From assembly GCF_004803855.2 (NCBI RefSeq), contig NZ_CP012552.1, forward strand, positions 1,550,001-1,614,000: a stretch of 64,000 nucleotides of DNA. The letters run 5' to 3'. The first letter of the stretch is position 1; each line of letters begins with the position of its first letter. The notes below the pieces were generated by a model. That model saw only the letters and a program-made list of their open reading frames with translations. It was not told where the DNA came from and searched no databases. This stretch comes from Campylobacter sp. RM16192. Its GTDB lineage: Bacteria > Campylobacterota > Campylobacteria > Campylobacterales > Campylobacteraceae. Below are positions 1-11,279 of the stretch, piece by piece. Both the position numbers and the translations under genes were made by a program.

Positions 1-42
1 TAAAGCTGCGACAACAGCAGAAGCTAAAGCTACTTTTTTCAT
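1..42 (-). CDS. pal: Peptidoglycan-associated lipoprotein Pal, N-terminal fragment
   Basis: Only the first 14 codons are present (MKKVALASAVVAAL), reading off the left edge of the window. They form the basic and hydrophobic start of a signal peptide. The ATG at 42 follows a purine-rich ribosome site (rev-comp of the bases at 47-53). It lies 51 bases after tolB on the same strand, and in Tol-Pal clusters the gene after tolB is pal, an outer-membrane lipoprotein that binds peptidoglycan. The identity is inferred from position; too little protein is visible to prove it. Confidence 0.6.
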   Translation of the reverse strand, partial: MKKVALASAVVAAL

Positions 43-93
43 TTTAATCCTTTGCAAAAATTTTAGTGATTATATCATATTTTTTTAATAAGA

Positions 94-1368
94 TTACCAA
101 TCAATAGACTGTATTCTACCTATCTTTAGAGGAAATTGAAAGCTCCTATTTTCATTTATGCGTATTATTCCTAGTGAGCTCTGACCTCCAAGCTCCTTAA
201 TAAACACTACACTTTGTCCGTCGCTAGAAAATCTAGGATATAAATTCTTTCCGCTTGCGGTAAGCTGTCTTATATAGTCTGTTTTGGTTGAAATCATATA
301 GATATTAAAATCTCTAGTTCCAAAATCACTCTTTTCATTCTCTCTACTTGAATAAACTATATAGTTTTGATATGTACTTACAGAGTTGTTGTTTTTACCG
401 TGATATACCATCTGTTCAACAGCACCTCCTGCTATATTTTGTGAAAAAATATTAGGATAACCTAATCTGTCTGATACAAAAACTACTCTAGTATCATTAT
501 CCACAAAATTTCCATTTACATCTATGCCGATATAGTTTGTAACCTGAGAAAGTCTTTTAGAATTTAAATCATATAGATATATATCTGGCTGATCTTGAGG
601 CGCCATAGTAAGAAGCATCTTATCGCCACTTTGGCTAACGTCAGAAGCCACAAGCATACCGCCTTTAGTATCTAAAATTTTAGTTTTTTGACCTGTTGCT
701 ATATCAAATTTATATAAAATTATTTTAGAGCCGCTGTAGTCTGAATAATAAAATGCTTTCTGATCGGCTCCCGCCCATTTAGGGAATATATTAAGTCCTC
801 CCCTAACAAGCACCTTTTGATAGGTTAAAGTATAGTCAGCTACTACGATTTCACTCTGTTTAGATCCTGTAGATTTGGAAAAAACTATAAATTTTTCCAT
901 CCAATTTACAGGAGGCATATTAAGCTCATTTACAAGCTCGACTATTGCTTTATGTGCTAAAAATGGAAATTTAGCACCGTCATTCATAGTGTAAATTCTC
1001 TCATATTGAGTGGTCGCGGTTTTAGCATTTATTAGTTTAACTCTTAAGACAAGAGATGTGTTTGGCAGCCCCTCAAGAGCATACCTAAAAATCAACTGAG
1101 CGTTTTTGTGACTCATAACATTCGTATCAGAATCTCCCTCATAGCTACTAGTTATATACTCATCTACTACTTCAAAATCAGAGCTTACCTTTAAATCGCC
1201 TAACATAATCTTATGGAATCTGTTTTTAAATGCCTGATCAGAAACCATAGTCGTAGCATCTTGAAGCACTATTTTAGGCAAAACCATACCTTTATTTATA
1301 ATAGATATTGTAGCATCTGCGGCAAATAAGCCTAAAGCAAAACTCAGTATTAAAATAATTTTTTTCAT
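94..1368 (-). CDS. tolB: Tol-Pal system beta-propeller protein TolB
   Basis: The 424-residue protein has a cleavable signal peptide (hydrophobic residues 4-16, likely cut after FAADA), an N-terminal domain to about residue 150, and a C-terminal half built of WD/YWTD-like blades. Repeated motifs such as FVSDRLGYPNIF and PRFSSDGQSVVFIKE are typical TolB propeller strands. TolB is periplasmic and links Pal to TolA during envelope constriction. It starts 10 bases after the TolA-like gene and is followed by pal, so it belongs to the tolQ-tolR-tolA-tolB-pal run. Length matches the family. Confidence 0.95.
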   Translation of the reverse strand: MKKIILILSFALGLFAADATISIINKGMVLPKIVLQDATTMVSDQAFKNRFHKIMLGDLKVSSDFEVVDEYITSSYEGDSDTNVMSHKNAQLIFRYALEGLPNTSLVLRVKLINAKTATTQYERIYTMNDGAKFPFLAHKAIVELVNELNMPPVNWMEKFIVFSKSTGSKQSEIVVADYTLTYQKVLVRGGLNIFPKWAGADQKAFYYSDYSGSKIILYKFDIATGQKTKILDTKGGMLVASDVSQSGDKMLLTMAPQDQPDIYLYDLNSKRLSQVTNYIGIDVNGNFVDNDTRVVFVSDRLGYPNIFSQNIAGGAVEQMVYHGKNNNSVSTYQNYIVYSSRENEKSDFGTRDFNIYMISTKTDYIRQLTASGKNLYPRFSSDGQSVVFIKELGGQSSLGIIRINENRSFQFPLKIGRIQSIDW

Positions 1369-1378
1369 TTTTCCTCCA

Positions 1379-2203
1379 TTATTCTATTTTATCTACTAAA
1401 GTGGTTTTAAGAGTCACTGTCCTTCCTAGCTCGGAAGGTGGAAATTTTTCAAAGGTCATACTTTGTAAAAATTCCCTGACCTTGTCATTAAATTCACTAT
1501 TATATGATAATTTTTTAATGTTATAACTAAAATTTCCACTTAAATCTATACTAATTTCAACCTCAGCATTATCGTTTGAATCAGCTTTATAAGCATTCCA
1601 TTTTGTAGCTAAAATTCTTTTAATCTGCCCTATATAAGGATGGTCTTCTCCAGTCATTTGCAACTCAGGAGTTTTAGCGACTTTATCAAGCTTTAATGCA
1701 TTTATAACATCGCTTGCCTTTTTTTGAGAGCTTTGAGATTGATTTTTTTCAGGCTTTTTTCTGCTCTGCTCTTTTAAAGGCTCAGTCTTTTTTACAACCT
1801 TATCCTCTTTAAGCTTAGATATGTTTATATCTTTAAAAAGATCCTTTAGGCTCGGCTCTTCTGTTTTTTGGACAATTTCAGGCTCTGGTTTTACTTCTGG
1901 CTCCAAAGGTTTGTTTGTAGTATCTGGCTTTGGCTCCTCTTTAACTTCTTCAATCTTTTTTTCAGGCTCTTCTACTTTTACTACTTCTTCTTTTTTTTCA
2001 GGGGCCTTTGGTACTATATCTTGCTCACGCTCAACTATCATAATATCCATAAAGGCATCTTTTGTATCAGTATATTTTTTAGGTTCTTCACTTCTAAAAT
2101 ATGTAAGTTTTATAAAAATACCGCTCACAATAGAAATATACAGAATAAAAGAGAGTATAAAGTAGCTAAAAGTATTAAATTTTTGCTCTAAAATTTTATC
2201 CAT
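1379..2203 (-). CDS. TolA/TonB-like energy transducer
   Basis: This 274-residue protein has one N-terminal membrane anchor (about residues 13-35), a long Pro/Lys/Glu-rich periplasmic stretch (about 55-165, with repeated EPKP and VKKTEP-type units), and a compact C-terminal domain (about 185-274). That layout is shared by TolA and TonB. Its place between tolR and tolB makes the TolA role the better choice: it would carry proton-motive energy from TolQ/TolR to TolB and Pal. The start overlaps tolR by 8 bases, suggesting coupled translation. The low-complexity linker prevents a firm TolA-versus-TonB call by eye. Confidence 0.82.
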   Translation of the reverse strand: MDKILEQKFNTFSYFILSFILYISIVSGIFIKLTYFRSEEPKKYTDTKDAFMDIMIVEREQDIVPKAPEKKEEVVKVEEPEKKIEEVKEEPKPDTTNKPLEPEVKPEPEIVQKTEEPSLKDLFKDINISKLKEDKVVKKTEPLKEQSRKKPEKNQSQSSQKKASDVINALKLDKVAKTPELQMTGEDHPYIGQIKRILATKWNAYKADSNDNAEVEISIDLSGNFSYNIKKLSYNSEFNDKVREFLQSMTFEKFPPSELGRTVTLKTTLVDKIE

Positions 2204-2588
2204 TCGTTTGGAGTGCTACCTTTGAGAATCCGGCATTTTTGATACTTTTTAATACAAACATAACATCGTCATATAGTAAATTTTTATCAGCCTTTATATA
2301 AACAGCTGAATTTTTATTATATTTCGCACTTAAAAGAGCTATATTATCAGGCAACTCTTGAAGACTCATAGTGCTTTGATCTATTCTAACTTTTCTTTGA
2401 GCATCCACTATAACAGTCAAATCCTTTTGCTCAGCCGAGAGTGTTTTCGTCTTAGATCCGTCAGGCAATACTATCTGCTCTTCATACACAAGAGTCGGGG
2501 TAGTCACCATAAGTATAGCGAGCAAAACAAGCATAATATCAACCAAAGGAGTTATATTAAGCTCTGGGGTCTCTTCAAGATTTATCAT
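2196..2588 (-). CDS. tolR: Biopolymer transport protein TolR/ExbD
   Basis: The protein has 130 residues, with a single transmembrane helix near residues 12-30 (ITPLVDIMLVLLAILMVTTP). Asp17 sits inside the helix and is the conserved proton-pathway residue of the ExbD/TolR family. The rest is a small periplasmic domain (IVLPDGSKTKTL... to AGFSKVALQT). It works with TolQ/ExbB as an inner-membrane proton-driven motor. It lies 4 bases after tolQ and overlaps the TolA-like gene. ExbD is the alternative name; the tolB-pal context favours TolR. Confidence 0.93.
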   Translation of the reverse strand: MINLEETPELNITPLVDIMLVLLAILMVTTPTLVYEEQIVLPDGSKTKTLSAEQKDLTVIVDAQRKVRIDQSTMSLQELPDNIALLSAKYNKNSAVYIKADKNLLYDDVMFVLKSIKNAGFSKVALQTNG

Positions 2589-2592
2589 AAAT

Positions 2593-3168
2593 TTAGCTCT
2601 CTTCTTTATTTGCGATTAGCATATCAGCTTCTCTTCTAATAATACTCATAAGCTCATACGCCTTTCTTTTAAGAAGCAAACTAAAGGTATATGCAGGAAT
2701 TGCGACAAAAATACCTGCTCCTGTAGCCACAAGAGCTTCGGATATAGCGGGCGCTATTACTCCAAGGGACGAATTTCCTCCTTGGCCAAGTTTTGAAAAT
2801 GTCTCAAGTATTGCCACAACTGTGCCAAAAAGTCCAATAAAAGGCGATGTAGATGCAATAATCCCAAGCCAAGTAACACCGCTTGTGGCATTTTTTTCTG
2901 CCATACTTATACAAATACCAAGTTTTTCTTTACAAATTTTACCGGAGGCACATCTTTTTAAACAAGAATCGTTTGCAATTACTTTAGAACCCATAAACAG
3001 TGATTCTAAAGCATTTTGCTCTCTTTTTTTCCATAAGGCAAGTTCTACCATACGAGAAAAAAGTATGGTAGAACTTATAATAAAATATAGAGATAGCCAA
3101 GCAAGAACAAAAATAGTTATAAAGCTACTTCTTGAATAATAATTTAAAAATATATCAAGACCTGCCAC
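2593..3168 (-). CDS. tolQ: MotA/TolQ/ExbB proton channel protein
   Basis: This 191-residue inner-membrane protein has three hydrophobic segments, near residues 14-38, 95-120 and 135-165. The last two contain the family signature (WLGIIASTSPFIGLFGTVV and AISEALVATGAGIFVAIPAY). It forms the proton-conducting ring with TolR. Its start codon shares its first base with the end of atpC, so it is continuous with the ATP synthase operon. This atpC-exbB junction is, as I recall, the same in C. jejuni. Confidence 0.95.
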   Translation of the reverse strand: MAGLDIFLNYYSRSSFITIFVLAWLSLYFIISSTILFSRMVELALWKKREQNALESLFMGSKVIANDSCLKRCASGKICKEKLGICISMAEKNATSGVTWLGIIASTSPFIGLFGTVVAILETFSKLGQGGNSSLGVIAPAISEALVATGAGIFVAIPAYTFSLLLKRKAYELMSIIRREADMLIANKEES

Positions 3169-3557
3169 TATTTAGCTCTCACCATACTATCAAGTTTTGC
3201 AACTGTTGCCGCAAATGCATTTGTCTCACTACTCATGCTTTGAATAAGATCTTTTGCCTTTTCAAGGGAGTGAGCTAACTCACTCTCAGAGCTTCCTGAT
3301 ACATACACTGCGCCATCGGCAAGGACAACCGCCTTGCCTTCATCAATTTTCACATATCCCCAATTTATAGCTACAATATCGTGATTTTTATCTTCGTTTT
3401 CTATATCTATAAGACCGGCTTTTAGCAAAGATATCAAAGATGCGTGCCCTGGTAAAACACCAAATTCTCCTTCACTTCCAGGCAAAACCACACTTTTAAC
3501 ATCATTTGAAAATACAAGTCCTTCAGGCGTCACAATCTCTAAATGTAATTTATTCAT
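3168..3557 (-). CDS. atpC: F1 ATP synthase epsilon subunit
   Basis: The 129-residue protein has the epsilon beta-sandwich (residues 1-85, with GSEGEFGVLPGHASL, the best-conserved stretch of the family) followed by a short helical hairpin. Epsilon sits on the central stalk and couples rotation and self-inhibition of F1. The gene lies 19 bases after atpD, is last of the ATP synthase genes in this cluster, and is directly followed by tolQ. Length is normal. Confidence 0.97.
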   Translation of the reverse strand: MNKLHLEIVTPEGLVFSNDVKSVVLPGSEGEFGVLPGHASLISLLKAGLIDIENEDKNHDIVAINWGYVKIDEGKAVVLADGAVYVSGSSESELAHSLEKAKDLIQSMSSETNAFAATVAKLDSMVRAK

Positions 3558-3576
3558 TACGCTTCCTTATTAAATT

Positions 3577-4986
<1,410 letters not shown>

Positions 4987-5874
4987 TTATTTCATTGATT
5001 CAACGCCACTGATGATCTCGATAAGCTCAGTGGTAATAGACTGTTGTCTAGCTTTATTATAAGCCAGATTCAGCTCTCTAACACGCTCTTTTGCGTTATT
5101 TGTTGCGTTATCCATCGCCTGCATTCTAGCACTATGCTCTGCAGCAAGGCTATCAACAAGCGCATAATACATACTATACTCAAAATATTTTTTAAGTAGT
5201 TCGTCTAAAATTTTACCATCATCATCGCTAGGCTCAAATTCCATTAAAGAGTTGGTCTCAACCTCAACTATTTTAGGCGGCTCAACAGGTACAATATCAT
5301 TTATGCGAATTTGCTGAGATATCATATTATTATAACCGTTATGAACTAAAATAACCTTATCGGTAACTCCGTTTATAAAATCATCAATAGCCTCTTTTAT
5401 GACTTCTTGAGCCTTCTCGTAAGTAGGAGATGAGCTATATCCGACATAAGTTTTAAGAAGTTCTATGCCTTGGAAGTTAAAGAATTCTATTCCTTTTTTA
5501 CCAATAGCTCTTAGCCTGATCTTAACTTTTTTGGCCTTAAATTCATTTATCATATTTCTAACGGTTTTAATAGTCTGGATATTAAAGCCTCCGCAAAGCC
5601 CTTTATCAGCTGTTACAAAGATAATATCAACCTTCTCTACACTATTTTTAGTGTTAAAGAATTTACTCTCTGAATCAACAGAGCCGTATTGATTAATCTT
5701 ATATGCAATCTCTGATAAAACCTCATTTATCTTAAGCGCATATACTCTAGAGTGACGAGCCACATCTTCTGCTTTTCTAAGTTTAGCAGTAGATACAAGC
5801 TTCATCGCACGCGTCGTCTTTTGAGTATTCTGAACGCTTTTGATCTTTCGTTTTATATCTTTTAAATTTGACAT
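4987..5874 (-). CDS. atpG: F1 ATP synthase gamma subunit
   Basis: The 295-residue protein begins with the long N-terminal helix ([20 protein letters not shown], then [12 protein letters not shown]) and ends with the matching C-terminal helix ([15 protein letters not shown] then [20 protein letters not shown]). These two form the rotating coiled coil inside F1. A Rossmann-like middle with [11 protein letters not shown] is also typical. It lies 10 bases after atpA and 12 before atpD. Confidence 0.98.
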   Translation of the reverse strand: MSNLKDIKRKIKSVQNTQKTTRAMKLVSTAKLRKAEDVARHSRVYALKINEVLSEIAYKINQYGSVDSESKFFNTKNSVEKVDIIFVTADKGLCGGFNIQTIKTVRNMINEFKAKKVKIRLRAIGKKGIEFFNFQGIELLKTYVGYSSSPTYEKAQEVIKEAIDDFINGVTDKVILVHNGYNNMISQQIRINDIVPVEPPKIVEVETNSLMEFEPSDDDGKILDELLKKYFEYSMYYALVDSLAAEHSARMQAMDNATNNAKERVRELNLAYNKARQQSITTELIEIISGVESMK

Positions 5875-5883
5875 ATCTTAACC

Positions 5884-7404
5884 TTAGTTAGCAGCAAATG
5901 TCGCTTTAAAGTCTTTTAGTGCCTTATGTAAAAGCTCTTCAATCTCTTTATCAAGTACTTTTTTTGTTCTAATCTGATCAAAAATTTCAGGATATTTCGC
6001 CTCTATATAAGGATATAGTTCTGATTCAAACTTATTGATTGCGCCTACAGAAATATCATCTAAATAACCCTTAGCACCGGCAAAAATAAGAACTACTTGA
6101 TTTTCTACAGGAAGAGGACTGTATGGAGGTTGTTTTAAGATCTCAACCATTCTTTGTCCACGCTCAAGCTGTCTTCTTGAACTCTCGTCAAGATCGCTCG
6201 CAAACTGAGCAAACGCTTGAAGTTCACGGTATTGCGCAAGGTCAAGTCTCAAGTTACCAGAAACTTGCTTAATAGCTTTAATCTGAGCGGCACCACCAAC
6301 ACGAGAAACAGATAGACCAACGTTAATCGCAGGGCGAATACCTGAGTTAAATAGATCTGACTCAAGGAAAATTTGACCGTCCGTAATAGAAATAACGTTT
6401 GTTGGAATATAAGCAGAAACGTCACCCGCTTGAGTCTCGATTATAGGAAGCGCAGTAAGTGAACCGCCACCTAATTTATCATTTAGCTTACTTGCGCGCT
6501 CAAGAAGTCTTGAGTGAAGGTAAAAAACGTCACCAGGATATGCTTCACGACCTGGAGGTCTGCGAAGGATAAGAGACATTTCACGGTATGCAACAGCGTG
6601 TTTTGAAAGATCATCATAAATTATCAATGCATGGCGTGAATTATCTCTAAAATACTCGCCCATAGTTACTCCTGCATACGGAGCGAGGTATTGAAGTGCC
6701 GCAGCATCTGATGCGCCTGCATTTACAACTATAGTATAGTCCATAGCGCCATACTCTTCGAGTTTTTTAACAACTTGAGCAACGGTTGATTGTTTTTGTC
6801 CAATAGCAACGTATATACAAATTACATCTTGACCTTTTTGATTGATGATAGTATCGATTGCTACGGTGGTTTTACCTGTTTGGCGGTCACCAATGATAAG
6901 CTCGCGTTGTCCACGTCCGATCGGAACAAGTGCGTCAATAGCTTTAATACCTGTTTGAAGTGGCTCATGCACTGATTTTCTAGCCATGATACCTTTTGCT
7001 TTTTCTTCGACGAATCTTGTTTCAGTCGCATCGATTGAACCTTTTGCATCTATTGGCTCGCCAAGAGAGTTTACAACGCGTCCAATAAGAGCATCTCCCA
7101 CAGGGACACGAAGAAGTCTAGCTAAACGTTTTACTGAACTCCCCTCTTTAATGTTATCAGTTTTACCAAGGATAACTATACCAACACTGCTCTCTTCCAA
7201 GTTAAGAGCCATACCTTTTTCACCTGTTTCGAACTCAACCATCTCGCCGGCCATAACATTTTTTAGGCCATAAACATTCGCAACTCCATCTGCTACCGAG
7301 ATAACTTTACCTGTCTCTTCAACATCAACACTAAGATCGAAATTTTCGATTCTTTCCTTGATGATAGCGCTAATTTCATCTGCTTTTATTTTAGTTGCAA
7401 CCAC
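5884..7404 (-). CDS. atpA: F1 ATP synthase alpha subunit
   Basis: The 506-residue protein has the Walker A loop GDRQTGKT near residue 170, the Walker B region [16 protein letters not shown], and the Arg-finger region near [20 protein letters not shown]. Alpha carries the non-catalytic nucleotide sites and alternates with beta. The gene lies 14 bases after atpH and 10 before atpG. Length and motifs are canonical. Confidence 0.99.
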   Translation of the reverse strand: MVATKIKADEISAIIKERIENFDLSVDVEETGKVISVADGVANVYGLKNVMAGEMVEFETGEKGMALNLEESSVGIVILGKTDNIKEGSSVKRLARLLRVPVGDALIGRVVNSLGEPIDAKGSIDATETRFVEEKAKGIMARKSVHEPLQTGIKAIDALVPIGRGQRELIIGDRQTGKTTVAIDTIINQKGQDVICIYVAIGQKQSTVAQVVKKLEEYGAMDYTIVVNAGASDAAALQYLAPYAGVTMGEYFRDNSRHALIIYDDLSKHAVAYREMSLILRRPPGREAYPGDVFYLHSRLLERASKLNDKLGGGSLTALPIIETQAGDVSAYIPTNVISITDGQIFLESDLFNSGIRPAINVGLSVSRVGGAAQIKAIKQVSGNLRLDLAQYRELQAFAQFASDLDESSRRQLERGQRMVEILKQPPYSPLPVENQVVLIFAGAKGYLDDISVGAINKFESELYPYIEAKYPEIFDQIRTKKVLDKEIEELLHKALKDFKATFAAN

Positions 7405-7417
7405 GCTTTTTCTCCTT

Positions 7418-7948
7418 TTAAATTGCTTTTAATATATATTCAGTCATTTGAGATTTAAGTCTATCTATCGAAAGACTAGCCTCCACACCCAAATCGTCCA
7501 ACTCTATTTTTATACCGTTATAATCGCTTTTTACAGCTTCTAACATGATTTTTGCATTAAATCTTTTAGAAAAGCTTTTTTCAAGCTCAGTAATTTGAGA
7601 TTGATCAATCTCAAAATTTCCATAGATTGTGCCACGGAAAATATTATCCATTTGAGCTTTTTGCACTGCAAGCTCATTAAGTATATCAGGCAAGATATCA
7701 AGCCTTTTATTCTCGCCTAAAAGCTTGATAAAATTTATAATTTTAGAATTATTACTACTTAAAAAAGATAATACAAGATCGATTTTCTTATCATTTTTTA
7801 CACTAGGAGAAGTTATAATGTTTCTAAATTTATTAATATTAAATGCACTTACAACAACATCTAGATCGCTTATAAATTTCTCAAGATCATCTCTGTTAAG
7901 ATCAGCCATTAAAGCTTTTACATATTTTTTTGCTATCAACTCTTTCAT
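7418..7948 (-). CDS. atpH: F1 ATP synthase delta subunit
   Basis: The 176-residue protein starts with [10 protein letters not shown], the usual opening of the delta/OSCP N-terminal helical domain, and ends with a beta-containing C-terminal domain ([21 protein letters not shown]). It joins the peripheral stalk to the top of F1. Its start overlaps the stop of the upstream b subunit gene by one base, and atpA follows 14 bases later. Confidence 0.95.
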   Translation of the reverse strand: MKELIAKKYVKALMADLNRDDLEKFISDLDVVVSAFNINKFRNIITSPSVKNDKKIDLVLSFLSSNNSKIINFIKLLGENKRLDILPDILNELAVQKAQMDNIFRGTIYGNFEIDQSQITELEKSFSKRFNAKIMLEAVKSDYNGIKIELDDLGVEASLSIDRLKSQMTEYILKAI

Positions 7949-8457
7949 TAGCCAACCTTTTTAAGAACAATATTAACAAGTTCGTTTTTATCGATTTTAA
8001 CGCTATCGCTTTCAAAAACTTCATTTAAAATTTCAACTACAACGCTTTTTACGGCACGTCTTCTTTCAAATTCCTTTTGTTCTTGGAAGCTCTTTTCAAG
8101 GCTTAAAAGTTCTTGATTAGTCTCTGCTTTTATCTTTTCACATAACAACAAAGCCTCTTTTCTAGAAGTCTCTATAAGGCTTACGGCATTACTTTTAGCC
8201 TCTTCAACTCTTCTAAGCGCATCGTTCTTTTTAGCCTTTGACTCTCTTAACTTCTTTTGAATATTATCAAGTCTAATCGCTATACTTTCAATTCTAGCTT
8301 TATAAGCATTTTTAACAGGAGTGGCTATAAAGTAATACAAGATTCCAAAAAACATTAAAAAGTTTAGAATTCTTGCCACTATATCATAGCTGTGTCCGCT
8401 AGATTCACTAGCTAAAGCAAAAAACGGAACAAGTAAAATAAGATAAAATTTCTTCAT
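7948..8457 (-). CDS. atpF: F0 ATP synthase b subunit
   Basis: This 169-residue protein has a signal-like hydrophobic start (LILLVPFFALA), a second hydrophobic stretch at about 30-48 (ILNFLMFFGILYYFI) and then a long charged helix rich in Lys, Glu and Ala, as in b subunits of the peripheral stalk. It follows the b' gene by 10 bases. The extra N-terminal hydrophobic segment may be a signal peptide, a feature I recall from other epsilonproteobacterial b subunits. Confidence 0.93.
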   Translation of the reverse strand: MKKFYLILLVPFFALASESSGHSYDIVARILNFLMFFGILYYFIATPVKNAYKARIESIAIRLDNIQKKLRESKAKKNDALRRVEEAKSNAVSLIETSRKEALLLCEKIKAETNQELLSLEKSFQEQKEFERRRAVKSVVVEILNEVFESDSVKIDKNELVNIVLKKVG

Positions 8458-8466
8458 ACACTCTCC

Positions 8467-8889
8467 TTAAATTTTTGCCAATTTTGTTTTAAGAACATTC
8501 TTAAGATTAGGCAATCTAGTAATCAAATCAGACTTAAACTCACTTTTTTGAGTCTGCAAATTTTGAATAAATGCCTCATAATCAGCTTCTAAAGTAGCGC
8601 GCTTTTGCTCTATTATTTTGGCTGCACTCTCTTTTGCCGCATTTAAAGCCTCTTGTTTGATTTTTCCGGCTTCGTTTCTAGCAGACATAATTATCTGTTC
8701 AATCTCAGCCTCATGAACACTAAGATCGCTTGTATTTCTAACGGCACTCTCTTCATCATTTTTAATGGCCTCATTTCTCGAATCAATAAAATTAATAAGA
8801 GGTTGATAGAGGATTGAATTTAAAATAATGATAAGTCCTATAAAAACTGCTGCCGTTAGAATTACCAATGGCAAATCGACTTGTAACAT
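8467..8889 (-). CDS. atpF': F0 ATP synthase b' subunit
   Basis: The 140-residue protein has one N-terminal transmembrane helix (about 7-28, LVILTAAVFIGLIIILNSIL) followed by a long charged helix (HEAEIEQIIMSARNEAGKIK and onward) expected to pair with b in a heterodimeric stator. It is the first gene of the ATP synthase cluster, after a 99-base gap from parB that holds a good promoter. The a and c subunits of F0 are not in this window, so the synthase genes are split in this genome. Confidence 0.93.
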   Translation of the reverse strand: MLQVDLPLVILTAAVFIGLIIILNSILYQPLINFIDSRNEAIKNDEESAVRNTSDLSVHEAEIEQIIMSARNEAGKIKQEALNAAKESAAKIIEQKRATLEADYEAFIQNLQTQKSEFKSDLITRLPNLKNVLKTKLAKI

Positions 8890-8940
8890 TAAATCTCCTT
8901 ATGACTCTGTATATTTTGCGTTAAAACAAAAAATCGGTTT

Positions 8941-8946
8941 ATTCTA
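8941..8946 (-). promoter_or_regulatory. -10 box, ATP synthase operon promoter
   Basis: On the minus strand TAGAAT is preceded by TTG, giving an extended -10 of the kind common in Campylobacter, with T-rich DNA upstream. It lies about 50 bases ahead of the b' start at 8889, in the only sizeable gap between parB and the atp genes. The call rests on sequence pattern only. Confidence 0.5.
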
Positions 8947-8988
8947 CAATATTAAAAGAAAAAATAAGCTAAATTTACTAGTAAAATT

Positions 8989-9849
8989 CTATCTTATTTT
9001 ATATATAAATTGCTCAATATCGGAAATATCTTTGAATTCAAGCACTAAATTTTGATTTTTTATTTTTGATTTTATATGATAATTTTGAAGAAGGCTTTGT
9101 AAATCTTCAAGTTTTTTTAGATAATTTTCATCTATTTTTGAAGTTATTTTATCTGGATTTTTACTCTTTTCTTTTAAATTTTTAACCAAATTCTCAGTAT
9201 CTCTTACGCTTAACTTCTGTCCTATGATAGTATTCACAGCCATTTTTTCATCACTGCTATCAAGTCCAACTATTACCTTTGCATGCCCCTGAGTGATTTT
9301 GCCATCTTTTATAAGTTCTTGCGTCTCTTTACTAAGACTTAAAAGCCTCATTGTGTTTGTTATCTGAGCTCTACTTTTGTGGATTATTCCAGCAAGCCCT
9401 TCTTGAGTGATCTTATACTCATCAATTAGTTCTTTATAAGAATTTGCAAGCTCGATAGGATTTAAATCCTCCCTTTGAATATTCTCAATAAGTGCAAGCT
9501 CTCTTAAATTTTTGCTCTCAATATCTGCGATGATGGCTTTGATTTTGCTTTCACCAAGCATCTTAGTGGCACGAAATCTTCGCTCACCAGCTATTAGCAT
9601 GTATCCATCATCTTTTTGTATGACGATTACAGGCTGAATAAGGCCATGCCTTTTAATAGATTCACTAAGCTCTTTTAAAGCAGTTTCATCAAAATGCTTA
9701 CGAGGCTGATATGGATTTTCTACAATTAAATCAACATCAATCTCTTTAATTATATCGCGATTACCTCCAGTAAGTTCAGCTGTATAAGCAAGCTCTACAT
9801 CTTCTAAAATAGCACCTAAGCCGCGTCCTAAACTACTCTTTTTAGCCAT
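8989..9849 (-). CDS. parB: Chromosome partitioning protein ParB
   Basis: This 286-residue protein has the ParB nuclease-fold motif (ENPYQPRKHF, then LIAGERRFRATKMLG), the central HTH (about residues 150-185, HKSRAQITNTMRLLSLS) and a C-terminal dimerisation tail. ParB binds parS sites near the origin and acts with ParA in chromosome segregation. It starts 3 bases after parA. The GERR motif for CTP binding is present. I found no parS palindrome in the window. Confidence 0.97.
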   Translation of the reverse strand: MAKKSSLGRGLGAILEDVELAYTAELTGGNRDIIKEIDVDLIVENPYQPRKHFDETALKELSESIKRHGLIQPVIVIQKDDGYMLIAGERRFRATKMLGESKIKAIIADIESKNLRELALIENIQREDLNPIELANSYKELIDEYKITQEGLAGIIHKSRAQITNTMRLLSLSKETQELIKDGKITQGHAKVIVGLDSSDEKMAVNTIIGQKLSVRDTENLVKNLKEKSKNPDKITSKIDENYLKKLEDLQSLLQNYHIKSKIKNQNLVLEFKDISDIEQFIYKIR

Positions 9850-9852
9850 CTT

Positions 9853-10635
9853 TTATCCTAAGATTGCATAGGCTAAATTTTGATAGGCTTGAGAGCCAGG
9901 AGATTTTATATCATAGAGTATTACAGGCTTGCCAAAGCTTGGAGACTCCGCAAGCTTTACATTTCTAGGGACTATTACAAACTCTCCGCTTCCATCCTTA
10001 CTTCTAAAAAGCTTATTTTCAAAATGCTGTCTTAGATTAGCTACAGTCTCTTTTGCAAGATTATTTTGCGAGCTATACATCGTAGGCAAAAAGCCCTTTA
10101 TATTAAGCTTTGGATTTATCGTTTTTTTGATTATCTTAACCGTATTTAAAATTTGCGCCAAGCCTTCAAGTGCGTAAAATTCGCATTGTATAGGTATGAT
10201 CACGCTATCGCTCGCACTTAGTGCGTTTACGGTTATGCTTCCAAGAGCCGGTGGGCTATCAATAATGATAAAATCATACTCGTGCGAAACTTCGGCGATT
10301 TTATTTTTAAGGATTAGCTTATAATCCTTACTCTGATCGTTAAATTCCTGCTCGATACCCACTAAACCGATGTTTGAAGGAGCTAGAAAAAGTGTAGGAA
10401 TTTCAGTTTTTAGAACTATCTGAGAAAGCTTCTTGCGCCCTGTTAAAACGTGATAGATATTGTATTCATAGTCATTTCTGCTAAAGCCCATTCCCGTAGT
10501 CGCATTTGCCTGAGGATCGATATCTATGAGTAAAACTCTCTTTTCCGCAACCGCCAAAGAAGCCGCCAAATTTACCGCTGTTGTCGTTTTGCCCACACCG
10601 CCTTTTTGGTTTGCTATGGTTATTATCTCGCTCAT
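9853..10635 (-). CDS. parA: Chromosome partitioning ATPase ParA
   Basis: The 260-residue protein has the deviant Walker A motif KGGVGKTTTAVNLA at residues 10-23, a Walker B region (YDFIIIDSPPALG) and the typical ParA/Soj C-terminal sequence (RNVKLAESPSFGKP). It is a short chromosomal ParA without an N-terminal HTH. It overlaps birA by 4 bases upstream and lies 3 bases before parB, so the three genes are probably co-transcribed. Confidence 0.97.
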   Translation of the reverse strand: MSEIITIANQKGGVGKTTTAVNLAASLAVAEKRVLLIDIDPQANATTGMGFSRNDYEYNIYHVLTGRKKLSQIVLKTEIPTLFLAPSNIGLVGIEQEFNDQSKDYKLILKNKIAEVSHEYDFIIIDSPPALGSITVNALSASDSVIIPIQCEFYALEGLAQILNTVKIIKKTINPKLNIKGFLPTMYSSQNNLAKETVANLRQHFENKLFRSKDGSGEFVIVPRNVKLAESPSFGKPVILYDIKSPGSQAYQNLAYAILG

Positions 10636-11273
10636 CTTAAAGAATACACCTTTTTTTCATTTACTAAAATAGCTCCATCATCGCAAATTTCTGCATCTTG
10701 CAGCGATATCTCTTGCCCGTCTATATGCGTGATGAATTTTTTTGATTTCTGAAAGTCTAACCTAAATTTGCTAAAAATCTGCTTCCATAAAATCTTTTTT
10801 TCTAATAATTCACAAAATCCCCAAACTGCTTCATTTTGACTAATTTGTATATCCAAAATACCCGCATTTTTTGGTGCACCGACGAGATTTAAGCCCATGC
10901 CGCAAATATAATTTTCGCTTATCTTTGAAGTAATTGTTCCGCCGATTTTTTTATCTTCTATATAAAAATCATTGGGCCACTTAATCCAAATTTCAGAACC
11001 TTGCGAAGCTAAGAATTCACGCATAATCATCGAAAAATAAATAGATATGGAGGCCTCATGCAAATCATTTGGCAAAAAGCTCTTATCCACACAAAAAGAA
11101 AAAAACAAATTCCCTCTAAATCCTTGCCACTCGTTATTTCTGCTGCCTATGCCTTTGGTTTGCTCGTTTGCAACGATCATAAAAGGCGGCTTTATCGCTT
11201 CTGCACGCACGCCTTCGCAGACAAATTCCTGTGTTGACGGGATTGAATCAACAAATTCAATTACCAAAATCAT
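10632..11273 (-). CDS. birA: Biotin-[acetyl-CoA-carboxylase] ligase
   Basis: The 213-residue protein shows the ligase motifs GIGSRNNEW (the biotinyl-AMP binding loop, a variant of GRGRxxR) and KWPNDFYIEDKKIGG. It charges the biotin carboxyl carrier of acetyl-CoA carboxylase. There is no N-terminal winged helix, so unlike E. coli BirA it should not be a repressor. It begins 6 bases after fmt and overlaps parA by 4 bases. Confidence 0.92.
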   Translation of the reverse strand: MILVIEFVDSIPSTQEFVCEGVRAEAIKPPFMIVANEQTKGIGSRNNEWQGFRGNLFFSFCVDKSFLPNDLHEASISIYFSMIMREFLASQGSEIWIKWPNDFYIEDKKIGGTITSKISENYICGMGLNLVGAPKNAGILDIQISQNEAVWGFCELLEKKILWKQIFSKFRLDFQKSKKFITHIDGQEISLQDAEICDDGAILVNEKKVYSLR

Positions 11274-11279
11274 CTCTTA

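Noticed and set aside
1821-2191. Two plus-strand frames opposite the TolA-like gene
   Set aside because: Their Ser/Phe-rich repeats are the reverse complement of the Pro/Lys/Glu-rich linker, so they are composition artefacts.
8989-10635. Search for parS (TGTTTCACGTGAAACA-like) near parAB
   Set aside because: No good match was seen here or elsewhere in the window.
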